NCBI GenBank assembly: GCA_027297485.1
Contig: JAPUHZ010000478.1
Coordinates: forward strand, 1 to 18,076
DNA from: Deltaproteobacteria bacterium
GTDB lineage: Bacteria; Desulfobacterota_B; Binatia; UBA9968
DNA length: 18,076 nt
Reading direction: 5' to 3'
Within the stretch, counting starts at the first letter, position 1. Every line of letters starts with the position of its first letter. The translations under genes were made by a program, and so were the position numbers. The notes beneath the pieces were generated by a model. That model was not told the DNA's origin. It was given only the letters and a program-made list of their open reading frames with translations, and ran no database searches. Of this stretch, positions 6,784 to 14,918 are shown piece after piece.

Positions 6784-7983
6784 TTAGTTTATGGTTGGCC
6801 CCGTGTACTCTAAGACGTACAATCCCCCGCGAATGCGATCGGTAACGTAGATCAGCCCATCCGTATCAACGAAGAGGTCGTTAAACATAGGCGCCTCCTG
6901 ACCTTCAGGTGGCGGCGGAATAAAATAGCCAACCTCCTCTGGACGATAAGGATTCCTCAAGTCTATGACCCTCAATCCGGCATTGTAGTAAGTGACAAAG
7001 ATGAGATTCTCACTTTGGAAAGAGCCGGGCCTGTTCTCGTGTACATTGTGCGGTCCGAAGCGGAGAGCCCGTTTACAAAAATCTCCCTCCGGCACCGGGA
7101 AGCTACTGATCGTGATAGGATTTCGCTCCTCACGGATATTGACGACCCAGACACGCTTTTCCCCCTCCTGACAGTTATTCTTAGTTGACTCGTCGGCAGC
7201 CACCAGTAAACCTCTTCCCGGTAACGGCAGAGTGGTATGGGTATACCCGCCGTAAGGAGGTCCCCAGTCTAGTCGGCTGATAAACTGAGGGGATCTGATT
7301 TCGGAAATGTCCAGGATCGCCATACCGGCGTCTACCATTGCCACGTAAGCCCGATCCCCGTGGGGAATGATCCCGTGAATATGGAAATGCTCTCCCGGAA
7401 ATGGAATCCAGCCAGGTGGTTGCTCTTCCCCTTCACGTGTTCCGGGAATTCCCCAGATCCCTGCCTCTCGTGGGTTTGAAGGGTCAGAGAGATCGGCAAT
7501 CAGGTAACCCCGCTCTTTAAACCCGGTCATTGTTGAGGCTACGTGCGCGTGTTTCCCGTCTGTGAACCACATCCGGTGGACGCCTTTCCCTGGGACATGC
7601 AGATAGCCGATCTCCCGGGGGGCAGTGGGATCAGAGATCTCATAAATACGAATCCCGGACTCGTGCGGTACGTTGGGATCCCGAGACAAAAAGTTCGGTC
7701 GTTCTTGGTTTTGGATTAGTATCTCCCCAGCAATCTGGACTTTGTGGGCATGGGTATTTGGGGGATGAGGGAGCTGTCGGACCACCCTTGGATCTTCAGG
7801 GTCTGCCGCATCAACGATGGTAAGCGCCATGGGCGAGGTGCCGAGGTGGGCTATGTAAAGGTAACGGCCGGCCTTAAGAATTTGCATGCCATCCCCGTGA
7901 CCGTTTAGATCATGGTGAGCTACCAGGCGAATGTTCCACCTCTCGCTTCTGGCCTCTATATCCTTTGTTTTGGAAGTACGCAT
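6784..7983 (-). CDS. LVIVD-repeat beta-propeller protein
   Basis: The 399-residue protein is built from repeated blades of the LVIVD type, each with a strand pair, a Gly-rich turn and an [IL]xxVDxxDPxxP-like end. Examples are ALTIVDAADPEDPRVV near 53-68, IRIYEISDPTAPREIGYL, YLIADLSDPSNPREAGI, MAILDISEIRSPQFIS, LRVIDLRNPYRPEEVGYF and a final LYVLEYTGP. There is no signal peptide or membrane segment, so it is probably cytosolic, although many relatives are exported. It is rich in His (HGDGMQ, EHFHIHG, THTT), hinting at metal binding, but this is only an impression. Function of the family is not established. It is last in the minus-strand run, 41 bases after purC; ATG at 7983 has no strong ribosome site. 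Confidence 0.85.
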   Translation of the reverse strand: MRTSKTKDIEARSERWNIRLVAHHDLNGHGDGMQILKAGRYLYIAHLGTSPMALTIVDAADPEDPRVVRQLPHPPNTHAHKVQIAGEILIQNQERPNFLSRDPNVPHESGIRIYEISDPTAPREIGYLHVPGKGVHRMWFTDGKHAHVASTMTGFKERGYLIADLSDPSNPREAGIWGIPGTREGEEQPPGWIPFPGEHFHIHGIIPHGDRAYVAMVDAGMAILDISEIRSPQFISRLDWGPPYGGYTHTTLPLPGRGLLVAADESTKNNCQEGEKRVWVVNIREERNPITISSFPVPEGDFCKRALRFGPHNVHENRPGSFQSENLIFVTYYNAGLRVIDLRNPYRPEEVGYFIPPPPEGQEAPMFNDLFVDTDGLIYVTDRIRGGLYVLEYTGPTIN

Positions 7984-8024
7984 CTGGTTTATAGGGTTAG
8001 GATCCTACATGGTGCTGAAAAACC

Positions 8025-8903
8025 TTATCTTGGGGGCATCGTGAGCCTGTTCAGGGCCTCTTTGTATTTATCTTGTGTTTTCTGGACGACCTCCGGCGGC
8101 AAGATCGGCGCAGGAGGCCTTGTATCCCAGTTGAGGCTCAAGAGATAGTCTCGCACATACTGTTTATCAAAGCTTTCAGGCGCTATTCCCGGCCGGTATC
8201 CTTCTACAGCCCAAAAACGGGATGAATCGGGAGTCAGAAGTTCGTCGATCAGGATGAGGTCCCCGTTTATCAAGCCAAATTCCATCTTGGTATCGGCAAT
8301 GATAATCCCTCTTGCTTCAGCCATTTCTCGCGACCGGAGATAGATAGCGATGCTGATCTCGCGCATCTTATCGGCCTTATTCTTCCCGACTTGCTTAACT
8401 AACTGGGCAAAGGAGATATTCTCGTCGTGCTCCCCTACGGGGGCCTTGGTAGATGGGGTAAAAAGCGGCTCTTCGAGTCGGGAGGCCTCAACTAGACCGC
8501 TGGTCAACGGGATATCGCAAATCCGGCCTCCTTCCCGGTATTCCTTCCAGGCTGAGCCGAAAAGGTAGCCTCTTACAATGCACTCCACGGGTGCGGACGT
8601 TGCTTTTTGAACCAGCATGCTTCGGCCTTCCAGCTTATCCCTGTAGCGGTGGCAGATCGAAGGGAATTGCGCGACATCGGTGGTAAGCAAATGATGAGGG
8701 ACTATGTCCTCCATGATCCGGAACCAATAGGCAGAGAGGGCGTTCAGGATTTTTCCCTTGCCGGGAATCTCGGTTGGAAGAACCACGTCGAAGCAAGAAA
8801 TGCGGTCAGTAGCTATCATGAGTAGACGATCGCCCAACACGTAAATGTCTCTCACCTTTCCCCGCTTGAAAAGGGGCAACCCCGTAATCAGACTTTTGCC
8901 CAT
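8025..8903 (-). CDS. purC: Phosphoribosylaminoimidazole-succinocarboxamide synthase (SAICAR synthetase)
   Basis: Joins CAIR and aspartate with ATP in the eighth step of purine synthesis. The 292-residue protein is the longer form of the family (about 290-300 residues, rather than the short form of about 240). It shows FKRGKVRDIYVLGDRLLMIATDRISCFDVVLPTEIPGKG at the N-terminus, written here in two parts around the conserved GKVRD, then the family segment VECIVRGYLFGSAWKEY, the acidic PVGEHDENIS loop, and DTKMEFGLINGDLILIDELLTPDSSRFW for nucleotide and metal binding. ATG at 8903 follows AAGGATGG at good spacing. It lies 30 bases after the UbiD-like gene on the same strand; no other pur gene is near, so the operon is mixed rather than a purine operon. 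Confidence 0.96.
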   Translation of the reverse strand: MGKSLITGLPLFKRGKVRDIYVLGDRLLMIATDRISCFDVVLPTEIPGKGKILNALSAYWFRIMEDIVPHHLLTTDVAQFPSICHRYRDKLEGRSMLVQKATSAPVECIVRGYLFGSAWKEYREGGRICDIPLTSGLVEASRLEEPLFTPSTKAPVGEHDENISFAQLVKQVGKNKADKMREISIAIYLRSREMAEARGIIIADTKMEFGLINGDLILIDELLTPDSSRFWAVEGYRPGIAPESFDKQYVRDYLLSLNWDTRPPAPILPPEVVQKTQDKYKEALNRLTMPPR

Positions 8904-8933
8904 CTTGCCATCCTTTCTATTCGCCCTACCGTC

Positions 8934-10334
8934 TCAGCGATTCCCCGCTTCTTGTTTCAAGTATTTACCTACATCCACTCGTTCCATGGCCTCTTGGGGG
9001 ACTTCGTTGCGTTTGGGAAAATCGCCATGGAGCGGCTTGGTCGCATCGATGATGGCAACCGCATCACCCAACCATCCACGAAAGTTCTGAACCCCTCGGA
9101 TTACGTCGATGTCTTTATCCCAATGGGTCCTGGTGCCTACAGCCCACATAACGTCTCGCTCGTTGAACACATCGATATCTTCATCCACGATCACAGCGAG
9201 TTTGAGGTTGGGCATCTCGACAAAGGCCTGCATGGCGGCTTTTTTAGGCTCGTTGTCAAACTCTTTTTTGATCGAGATGTAGCAGATGACGCGACCGCAG
9301 CCTGAGGGAGGAAGGTGGATGGCCTTTATTCCTGGGGTGGTTTTTTTGATCACGTTAAAAACACTTCCCTCTTTCGGTATCCCTCCTAGGTTCCAGTGGT
9401 CCATTTGGCCTGGCCAAAAATCTTGTACTATGGCCTTTTTTCGGTGGGTGATGGCAGTCACTTCAATGACTGGGACCTTCATCTCTACCTGGTAGTAGCC
9501 CAGGATCTCGCCGAAGGGATTTTGCTTCTCGCGCACGTGGGGAGGGACCTCTCCTTCAATGATGACTTCAGAATCTGCAGGAACAAGGAAATCCTCTCCC
9601 CAGGTCTCGGATGGGGTAAGGCGCAGAGGTTCCTGGAGGAAAGCCGAGGCGGTTAAGTAATCATTATTACCGTAGGGGGTCATGCAGCAGGTAGAGAGGA
9701 AAAACGCAGGGTGGTGGCCTAAGACAACAATGACTGGGGCACGTTTGTCTCTCTTCTCATACTCTTGGACCATCGCCTCCAGATGGTGGTGGTGGTGGGC
9801 GGAAAAACTCATCCTTTGCGGTTCATAATACAAATTCTTGGTGAAGGTGATGTCATAAAAATCGGCGTCGATGCTCTTCATGGCACAGGTCATGGTGAGA
9901 TAGGCGCCGGCGTCGTCCTGGTGATGCATGGGAATAGGAAGCGTTCTTAAATCAGCCTTAGGGCCCTTGAGGACGACCTCTTTACACGGAGCCTTCTCCG
10001 GAGCGATGGTTTCAAGTTCCCCATTTTGGAGTTCCCGCGCAGCGACCTCGAGGCTCAAATCCATGGTGGATTTAAGCTCCCCCATCCCCAGAGCGTCGGC
10101 GCAAAACTGGCGTGAGACAAAAGGATTGTAGAAAAGCGGGAAGGCAGAGGGTTGGCCATTCAAGGTAGCCACATTTTCGAAGAGGACCATCTTCTGCTCT
10201 CCGCGTAACTCCAGATGTTTTAGAAAGGCCATAGTCTCAAATCGGTTGGGATCGATACGTTCCTTGACACGGATCACCGATCCCGGTCTCTCCTTTTCCT
10301 CGAGGACAAGAAATGCCTGTAGATCTTTACTCAT
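8934..10334 (-). CDS. UbiD-family (prenylated-FMN-type) decarboxylase with altered catalytic triad
   Basis: The 466-residue protein is clearly of the UbiD family: N-terminal region to about 130, central domain with ALGMGELK and LPIPMHHQDDAGAYLT, and C-terminal EVTAITHRKKAIVQDFWPGQMDHWNLG. Aligned by eye with fungal Fdc1 motifs, the metal site reads D161 (usually Asn), H184 and about E235. The catalytic Arg (173 in Fdc1) is Lys166. The EGPFGE motif is QNPFGE, so the first Glu (277) is Gln271 while the second (282) remains as E276. Residues 180-184 are five consecutive His. Family members decarboxylate aromatic or unsaturated acids using prFMN made by UbiX; no ubiX is in this window. Substrate is unknown and activity may differ or be absent. 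AAGGAG precedes ATG 10334. Confidence 0.85.
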   Translation of the reverse strand: MSKDLQAFLVLEEKERPGSVIRVKERIDPNRFETMAFLKHLELRGEQKMVLFENVATLNGQPSAFPLFYNPFVSRQFCADALGMGELKSTMDLSLEVAARELQNGELETIAPEKAPCKEVVLKGPKADLRTLPIPMHHQDDAGAYLTMTCAMKSIDADFYDITFTKNLYYEPQRMSFSAHHHHHLEAMVQEYEKRDKRAPVIVVLGHHPAFFLSTCCMTPYGNNDYLTASAFLQEPLRLTPSETWGEDFLVPADSEVIIEGEVPPHVREKQNPFGEILGYYQVEMKVPVIEVTAITHRKKAIVQDFWPGQMDHWNLGGIPKEGSVFNVIKKTTPGIKAIHLPPSGCGRVICYISIKKEFDNEPKKAAMQAFVEMPNLKLAVIVDEDIDVFNERDVMWAVGTRTHWDKDIDVIRGVQNFRGWLGDAVAIIDATKPLHGDFPKRNEVPQEAMERVDVGKYLKQEAGNR

Positions 10335-10422
10335 CTAGGGTCTCCTTTGCCGTTTTTGCTCGGATAGGGTTTATTCTTAGACAAATCGAGTTCGGGCTGC
10401 AAGCCTGATGGCGGGCATAATC

Positions 10423-11937
10423 TCAGCCCTGCCTTCGAGTGGCCAGCTTATTTCTCCAGCCGGATCGGAAGAGAAGGGTTAAGCCTCTGCGAAGGAAGGC
10501 GATCTTCCGCTGAGTTGTCGGAAACCAGCTAAACTCGCTCTTTAATCCCAGTCGATCTATGACGATGGTTTTTTGCTGACAGTACTTGCGGATGCCCTCG
10601 GCGCCATGGCGCTGCCCGAGACCGCTTTCTTTAATCCCTCCCATGGGGGCATCGGGGATCATAAAGTTTACCAAGCTGTCATTGATGCATACCGAACCAG
10701 CCTGAATCTTTTCCGCAATTTTCCATCCGCTCTTTTTATCCCGAGTAAAAACGCTGCTGTCAAGGCCGTAACGGGAATCGTTGGCCAGCCGTATAGCCTC
10801 TTCTTGGTCCTTCACCTGCATGATCGGGATTATCGGACCAAAGGTCTCATCTTTCATGATCTCCATCTCGTGGTTGAGATCCACCATCACCGTAGGTTCG
10901 TAATAGAGCCCCTTGGAGTTGGGAGTCCGACGGCCTCCGGTAAGGATCTTGGCCCCCCTCTTGAGCGCCTCTTCCACCTGCGATTCCACTTTTTCGAGTT
11001 GCTTCCGGGAGGTCATGCTCCCGAGTTCTACTTCATCTTTGCTCGGCCCTTGACGTAGGGCCTGAACTCTCTCCACGATCTTGTTGACGAAATTCTGGTA
11101 AACAGGCTGCTCCACATAAACCCGCTCGATGGAGGTACAGACCTGCCCCGAGTTCAGCAGGGCGCCCCATACACAGGCGTTGGCCGCCCGCTCCAAATCG
11201 GCATCTTTGAGAACGATCATGGGATCTTTACCGCCTAGTTCCAAAGTCACGGGGATCAATCGCTCTGCTGCCCGGCGCATCACTTTCTTCCCCGTCTCGA
11301 CGCTTCCAGTGAAGGAGATCATGTCCGCATGATCGATAAGCGTCTCTCCCGTTTCGCCAAAGCCCACAACAACCTGGAGGAGGTTTTGAGGAAAGCCGGC
11401 CTTCTCTGCCAGTTCGGCTCCAAAGAGGGCGGTGAGTGGGGTGAGCTCCGAGGGTTTAATAATCACTGCGTTGCCCGCCATCAGGGCAGGAAGTGCCTCG
11501 CCGATGGTAAGGACCAAGGGAAAGTTCCACGGGCTGATGATCCCGATCACCCCTAGAGGGCGGTACGTAGAAACGACCTTTTTCGTCTTTAAGAGATGCG
11601 GTCGAATTTTTTGTGGTTTGAGGTACTTAACAGCATTCTTTGCCCAGAATCCGATAGCGTCACACACATAGAAAAGCTCGCTGCCGTAAACCTCGGCTCT
11701 AGGTTTGCCGGTCTCTGCGGTTAGGATGTCGGCGATCTTATCCTGGTGATCGATCAGCAAGTCCCGAAAATGATAGAGGCTCTTGGCCCTTTCGGAGAAA
11801 CTCTTTTCCTCCCAAAGGGTTTTCGCCTTGCGGCCCTGCTTAACGGCCTGGACCACATCCTCTGCTGTCGCGGTGGGCAGTTCAGTGATCTTTTCTGAGG
11901 TGGCGGGGCTCAGGACCTCAATCTTATTCCCTTTCAC
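10423..11937 (-). CDS. NAD(P)-dependent aldehyde dehydrogenase
   Basis: Oxidises an aldehyde to the acid; the substrate cannot be read from sequence. The 504-residue protein has every hallmark: PWNFP with N138, the cofactor Lys in IIKPSELTP (K161), the FTGSVETGKKV turn, general base E233 in LELGGKDP, catalytic C267 in NSGQVCTS, and EIMKDETFGPIIP, then PMGGIKESGLGQRHG. Similarity in character is to the succinate-semialdehyde and broad-range aldehyde groups. The C-terminus extends beyond the usual end (about residues 470-504) with a basic, partly hydrophobic stretch KIAFLRRGLTLLFRSGWRNK, reminiscent of membrane-attached fatty-aldehyde enzymes. Start GTG at 11937 has only a weak ribosome site; it lies 33 bases after the transketolase-tail scrap. 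Part of the minus-strand run with UbiD-like and SDR genes. Confidence 0.93.
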   Translation of the reverse strand: MKGNKIEVLSPATSEKITELPTATAEDVVQAVKQGRKAKTLWEEKSFSERAKSLYHFRDLLIDHQDKIADILTAETGKPRAEVYGSELFYVCDAIGFWAKNAVKYLKPQKIRPHLLKTKKVVSTYRPLGVIGIISPWNFPLVLTIGEALPALMAGNAVIIKPSELTPLTALFGAELAEKAGFPQNLLQVVVGFGETGETLIDHADMISFTGSVETGKKVMRRAAERLIPVTLELGGKDPMIVLKDADLERAANACVWGALLNSGQVCTSIERVYVEQPVYQNFVNKIVERVQALRQGPSKDEVELGSMTSRKQLEKVESQVEEALKRGAKILTGGRRTPNSKGLYYEPTVMVDLNHEMEIMKDETFGPIIPIMQVKDQEEAIRLANDSRYGLDSSVFTRDKKSGWKIAEKIQAGSVCINDSLVNFMIPDAPMGGIKESGLGQRHGAEGIRKYCQQKTIVIDRLGLKSEFSWFPTTQRKIAFLRRGLTLLFRSGWRNKLATRRQG

Positions 11938-11970
11938 TGGATTTTCTCTGATGGGATCATTGGAACGGAT

Positions 11971-12125
11971 TTAGTCCTGAAGCAGCTCTATGGACGTCGC
12001 GGCGATGTTGTCCTCCGAAAGGCCGTATTTTTGTACAGACCTTCGGAGTCTCCGGATTCACCAAAGTCTTCCACGGCGGGCCTCTGATGGAATCCCAGGT
12101 CTTTTTCTTTCTTCGCTTCGGTCAT
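11971..12125 (-). pseudogene. Frameshifted scrap resembling a transketolase C-terminus
   Basis: An ATG at 12125 overlaps the stop of the full transketolase gene (ATGA). Read in that frame it gives MTEAKKEKDLGFHQRPAV, then EDFGESGDSEGLYK, and goes out of frame at a run of five A near 12030 (stop TAG at 11990-11988, 45 codons). Adding one A to that run restores KKYGLSEDNIAATSIELLQD and a TAA at 11973-11971. The joined reading FGESG....LYKKYGL....I.....ELL is the classic end of transketolases or their separate C-terminal subunits, and differs from the end of the intact neighbour (RSGPPQALLDTYGISSKHI). I read it as a leftover of an older transketolase gene, or a small coupled peptide with a sequencing error. 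Confidence 0.6.
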
Positions 12126-13954
12126 AGCAAACTTTTTACGGCCTGGACGATGTGCTTGCTGCTAATTCCGTAAGTGTCCAACAGGGCTTGCGGCGGTCCT
12201 GAGCGTGGAATCTCTCGAACAGCGAGTTTGATGACATGGGCAGCATTTCCAACGGCATTCAGAACGGCATCGCCCAACCCGCCCTCTTCGTAGTGATCTT
12301 CAACTACGATCAAATTCGCCCCGGTCTGTTTCGCGGAGACCAGGATTGTTGTTCTGTCGATAGGTTTCACACTGTAAGCGTCGATCACTCGAATGCGGAT
12401 GCCTTCCGATGCGAGCGTTCCTGCCGCTTTGAGTGCCTCGTGTACTGTAATGCCGGCGCCGATCACGGTCACCCGGTCTTCCTCGGATTGGCGTAAGATC
12501 TTGGAGCCACCGATTGGGAACTGCTCATCGTTGGCGTACAAAACCGGTGTCTTGGGACGCGTGGTGCGAATATAGCAAATAGCGCGGATTCTTGCAGCTT
12601 CTGCGGTGAGGCGTTCGGTTGACACGCCATCGCAGGGATAGAGAACGACGGACCCTGGAACCGGCCGAAAGATGGCGAGGTCTTCCAATCCCATTTGAGA
12701 AGGTCCATCCTCTCCGATCGAAACGCCCGCGTGCGAGCCGCAGAATTTAATGTTAGCTTGCGAGACGCCGGCCATACGAATCTGGTCAAAGGCGCGCGTC
12801 AGGAATGCCGCGAACGTTGACACAAAGGGAATCATGCCCCGCGCCGACATGCCGGCAGCGACGCCGACCATGTTCTGTTCCGCAATGAACATTTCGAAGA
12901 ACCGGTCGGGATGCGTCTTCAGCAGCTTTTCGGAATATGTGGAGTTTTTAGTGTCGCCATCCAGCGCGACGATCCGATCGTTCTTTTCGACCAGTTTCAC
13001 CAGCGCATCGCCATACGCTTCGCGTGTCGCCACGGATTCCCCAATTTTTCGACTGATCCTGATGTCGCAGTTGCCTGGTCGCTCTTCCCGCTGAGGCCGT
13101 GGTCGCGGGTTTGGGCGAAAACCATTGGAAGCGTATGGCTGTGACAGCTCAGCGAGGGCTGTGTCCAGCTCCTGTTTGGGCACGGGTTTTCCGTGCCAGC
13201 CTTCCATGTTCTCCAGCAACGAAATGCCTTTTCCTTTAAACGTACGAGCGACGATCACGCGTGGCCTGGACCCCGCTTCCTGCCTGCATTTCGCGAACGC
13301 ATCGATGATTTCAGAGTAGTTGTGACCATCGACGGTAATGGCATACCAACCGAATGCCCGGAATTTTCCCGCAAATTTCTCGACATCGAACCGATGCATC
13401 GTGTGCTGGCTCTGCCCGAGGCCGTTAACGTCGACGATGGCATAAAGAGTGGACACGTCGTAGTAGCTTGCTACCGCTGCCGATTCCCACACGGCGCCTT
13501 CTGCGCACTCGCCATCACCCAACAGCACGTACGTATCGTAAGTGAGATTGTTCGTCCGCGCCGCAAGCGCCGCTCCCAACCCCACCGAAAGGCCTTGACC
13601 TAAAGAGCCGGTCGCTACCTCGACCCACGGTATCCGTGGTGTAGGGTGCCCTTCCAGGTCGCTGTCGAGGCGTCGAAGCGTGATCAGTTGGGATTCTTCA
13701 ATGATTCCCGCCTCTGCATACGCGGCGTAAAGGAGTGGGGCCGCGTGACCCTTGGACAGGATAAAACGGTCGTTCTCCTGGTTGTGCGGGTCGCGGGGAT
13801 CGTAGCGCATCTCGTGAAAGAAGACGATGGATACCAAATCCGCGGCAGATAAACATGAAGAGGGATGGCCTGAACCCGCGGCAGTCGTGGATCGCAGCGA
13901 ATGGATGCGTAGACGGCGTCCTTTTTCTTTCAGAAGATCGATTGAAGTTGACAT
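12122..13954 (-). CDS. tkt: Transketolase, short single-chain (animal-like) type
   Basis: Moves two-carbon units between sugar phosphates in the pentose phosphate pathway, using thiamine diphosphate. From ATG 13954 the protein has 610 residues, near the animal enzyme and shorter than the E. coli type. Key features: TTAAGSGHPSS with H30, ILSKGHAAP with H70, ATGSLGQG, the ThDP motif GDGE at 146-149 with N177, ALDGDTKNSTYSE, the catalytic Glu in IAEQNMV (E359), STFAAFLTRAFDQIRMA, CGSHAGVSIGEDGPSQM and VEDHYEEGGLGDAV. These segments match animal transketolase closely from memory. Candidate starts at 13960 and 13954 lack a good ribosome site; a longer frame to 14008 overlaps the SDR gene and was rejected. 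The gene follows the SDR by about 30 bases. Confidence 0.93.
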   Translation of the reverse strand: MSTSIDLLKEKGRRLRIHSLRSTTAAGSGHPSSCLSAADLVSIVFFHEMRYDPRDPHNQENDRFILSKGHAAPLLYAAYAEAGIIEESQLITLRRLDSDLEGHPTPRIPWVEVATGSLGQGLSVGLGAALAARTNNLTYDTYVLLGDGECAEGAVWESAAVASYYDVSTLYAIVDVNGLGQSQHTMHRFDVEKFAGKFRAFGWYAITVDGHNYSEIIDAFAKCRQEAGSRPRVIVARTFKGKGISLLENMEGWHGKPVPKQELDTALAELSQPYASNGFRPNPRPRPQREERPGNCDIRISRKIGESVATREAYGDALVKLVEKNDRIVALDGDTKNSTYSEKLLKTHPDRFFEMFIAEQNMVGVAAGMSARGMIPFVSTFAAFLTRAFDQIRMAGVSQANIKFCGSHAGVSIGEDGPSQMGLEDLAIFRPVPGSVVLYPCDGVSTERLTAEAARIRAICYIRTTRPKTPVLYANDEQFPIGGSKILRQSEEDRVTVIGAGITVHEALKAAGTLASEGIRIRVIDAYSVKPIDRTTILVSAKQTGANLIVVEDHYEEGGLGDAVLNAVGNAAHVIKLAVREIPRSGPPQALLDTYGISSKHIVQAVKSLL

Positions 13955-13983
13955 GATCATGAAGACTTTGAGATATCCATATA

Positions 13984-14760
13984 TTACACCATCGTCTGTC
14001 CGCCGCAAATGTTGATCGCCTGCCCTGTAATTCCACTGGCCTCACGAGAGGTGAGGTAAGAGACCAAATGGGCCACCTCTTCAGCCTCAAGGAATCTCTT
14101 TATGGGTACGGCCTCAATGGCCTGTTTTTTAAACTCCTGAACGGTTATTCCCTGATAAGCAGCGCTTTCTTCTATCCCCGATCGGGCCATCTCCGTGTCC
14201 ACCCAACCGGGACAGATCGCATTGACGGTGATCCCACGCTTGACTACCTCCAGGGCCAGTGCCTTGGTAAAGCCGATTACCCCATGTTTGCTGGCACAAT
14301 AGGCGGTATAGCCAGGGACACCAAATTTTCCCAAAACTGAGGAGATATTAATGATCCGTCCATCCGAGTGGTCCTTCATGGTTTTTAGGACTTTTTTAGT
14401 GATGAGATACATCCCGGTTAGGTTCGTTTCTAGAATTTCATGCCACCGCCCGTCATCTGGGTCGTCTATCCGATTCAGGCCGGAGGTCCCGGCGTTGTTC
14501 ACGAGGATGTCGATCGATCCCCAGGTTGCAAGCACTCGTGCAATCGCCCCTTGAATTTCCTCTTTTTTCCTCACGTCCATCCGGATCGGCAGAAGCGGAT
14601 GGTCCAGGTCTCTGAACTCCTCTGCGGCGCTCTCAAGGTGAGATGGGTTACGGGAGGCTATGGCGACCCGGGCTCCGCTTTTGGCCAAGGTCTCACTGAT
14701 GGCCTTGCCGATCCCGGTTCCCCCCCCGGTAACCATGGCGACTTTCCCCGTTAAAACCAT
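13984..14760 (-). CDS. Short-chain dehydrogenase/reductase (FabG/ActIII-like)
   Basis: A 258-residue classical SDR oxidoreductase using NAD(P). The Rossmann motif TGGGTGIG lies at 11-18, NNAG at 88-91, and the catalytic tetrad is N113, S141, Y154 and K158 (YCASK). The PG motif is AICPGWVDTEMA. The residues ASRN after strand beta-2 (about 35-38) suggest NADPH preference, by the usual Arg rule. Relatives include 3-oxoacyl-ACP reductases, polyketide ketoreductases and hydroxyacid or sugar dehydrogenases; the sequence does not decide the substrate, and the C-terminal ICGGQTMV is more like the ketoreductase and dehydrogenase groups than core FabG. It is first in the minus-strand run and diverges from pilT. 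ATG at 14760 lacks an obvious ribosome site; TTGACT at 14849-14844 is a possible -35. Confidence 0.9.
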   Translation of the reverse strand: MVLTGKVAMVTGGGTGIGKAISETLAKSGARVAIASRNPSHLESAAEEFRDLDHPLLPIRMDVRKKEEIQGAIARVLATWGSIDILVNNAGTSGLNRIDDPDDGRWHEILETNLTGMYLITKKVLKTMKDHSDGRIINISSVLGKFGVPGYTAYCASKHGVIGFTKALALEVVKRGITVNAICPGWVDTEMARSGIEESAAYQGITVQEFKKQAIEAVPIKRFLEAEEVAHLVSYLTSREASGITGQAINICGGQTMV

Positions 14761-14854
14761 TTTTGTTTAAATCCAATGGGAATGAGGCATACCTATCTAT
14801 TTTTTTTTAAAAAGGCAAGGAAATAGAAAAGAGGCGGCTTTTTAGTCAACCTTC

Positions 14855-14883
14855 TTTACAGCCTCCTGCAGACTATATATGAT
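14855..14883 (+). promoter_or_regulatory. Likely sigma-70-type promoter of pilT
   Basis: TTTACA at 14855-14860 and TATGAT at 14878-14883 are exactly 17 bases apart, each one base off the consensus. The implied transcript start near 14890 leaves a leader of about 29 bases before the pilT ATG. A T9A5 tract at 14800-14813 lies upstream, between this promoter and the divergent SDR gene. Confidence 0.55.
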
Positions 14884-14918
14884 AGAATGTACGGCTGGGG
14901 CTTAAGGGAGAAGCGTCT

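Noticed and set aside
9391..10131. Several plus-strand frames of 60-90 codons within the UbiD-like gene
   Set aside because: They are antisense to the conserved protein and show no family features.
13955..14008. A longer N-terminus for transketolase overlapping the SDR gene
   Set aside because: The extra residues do not resemble transketolase; ATG 13954 gives the usual beginning.
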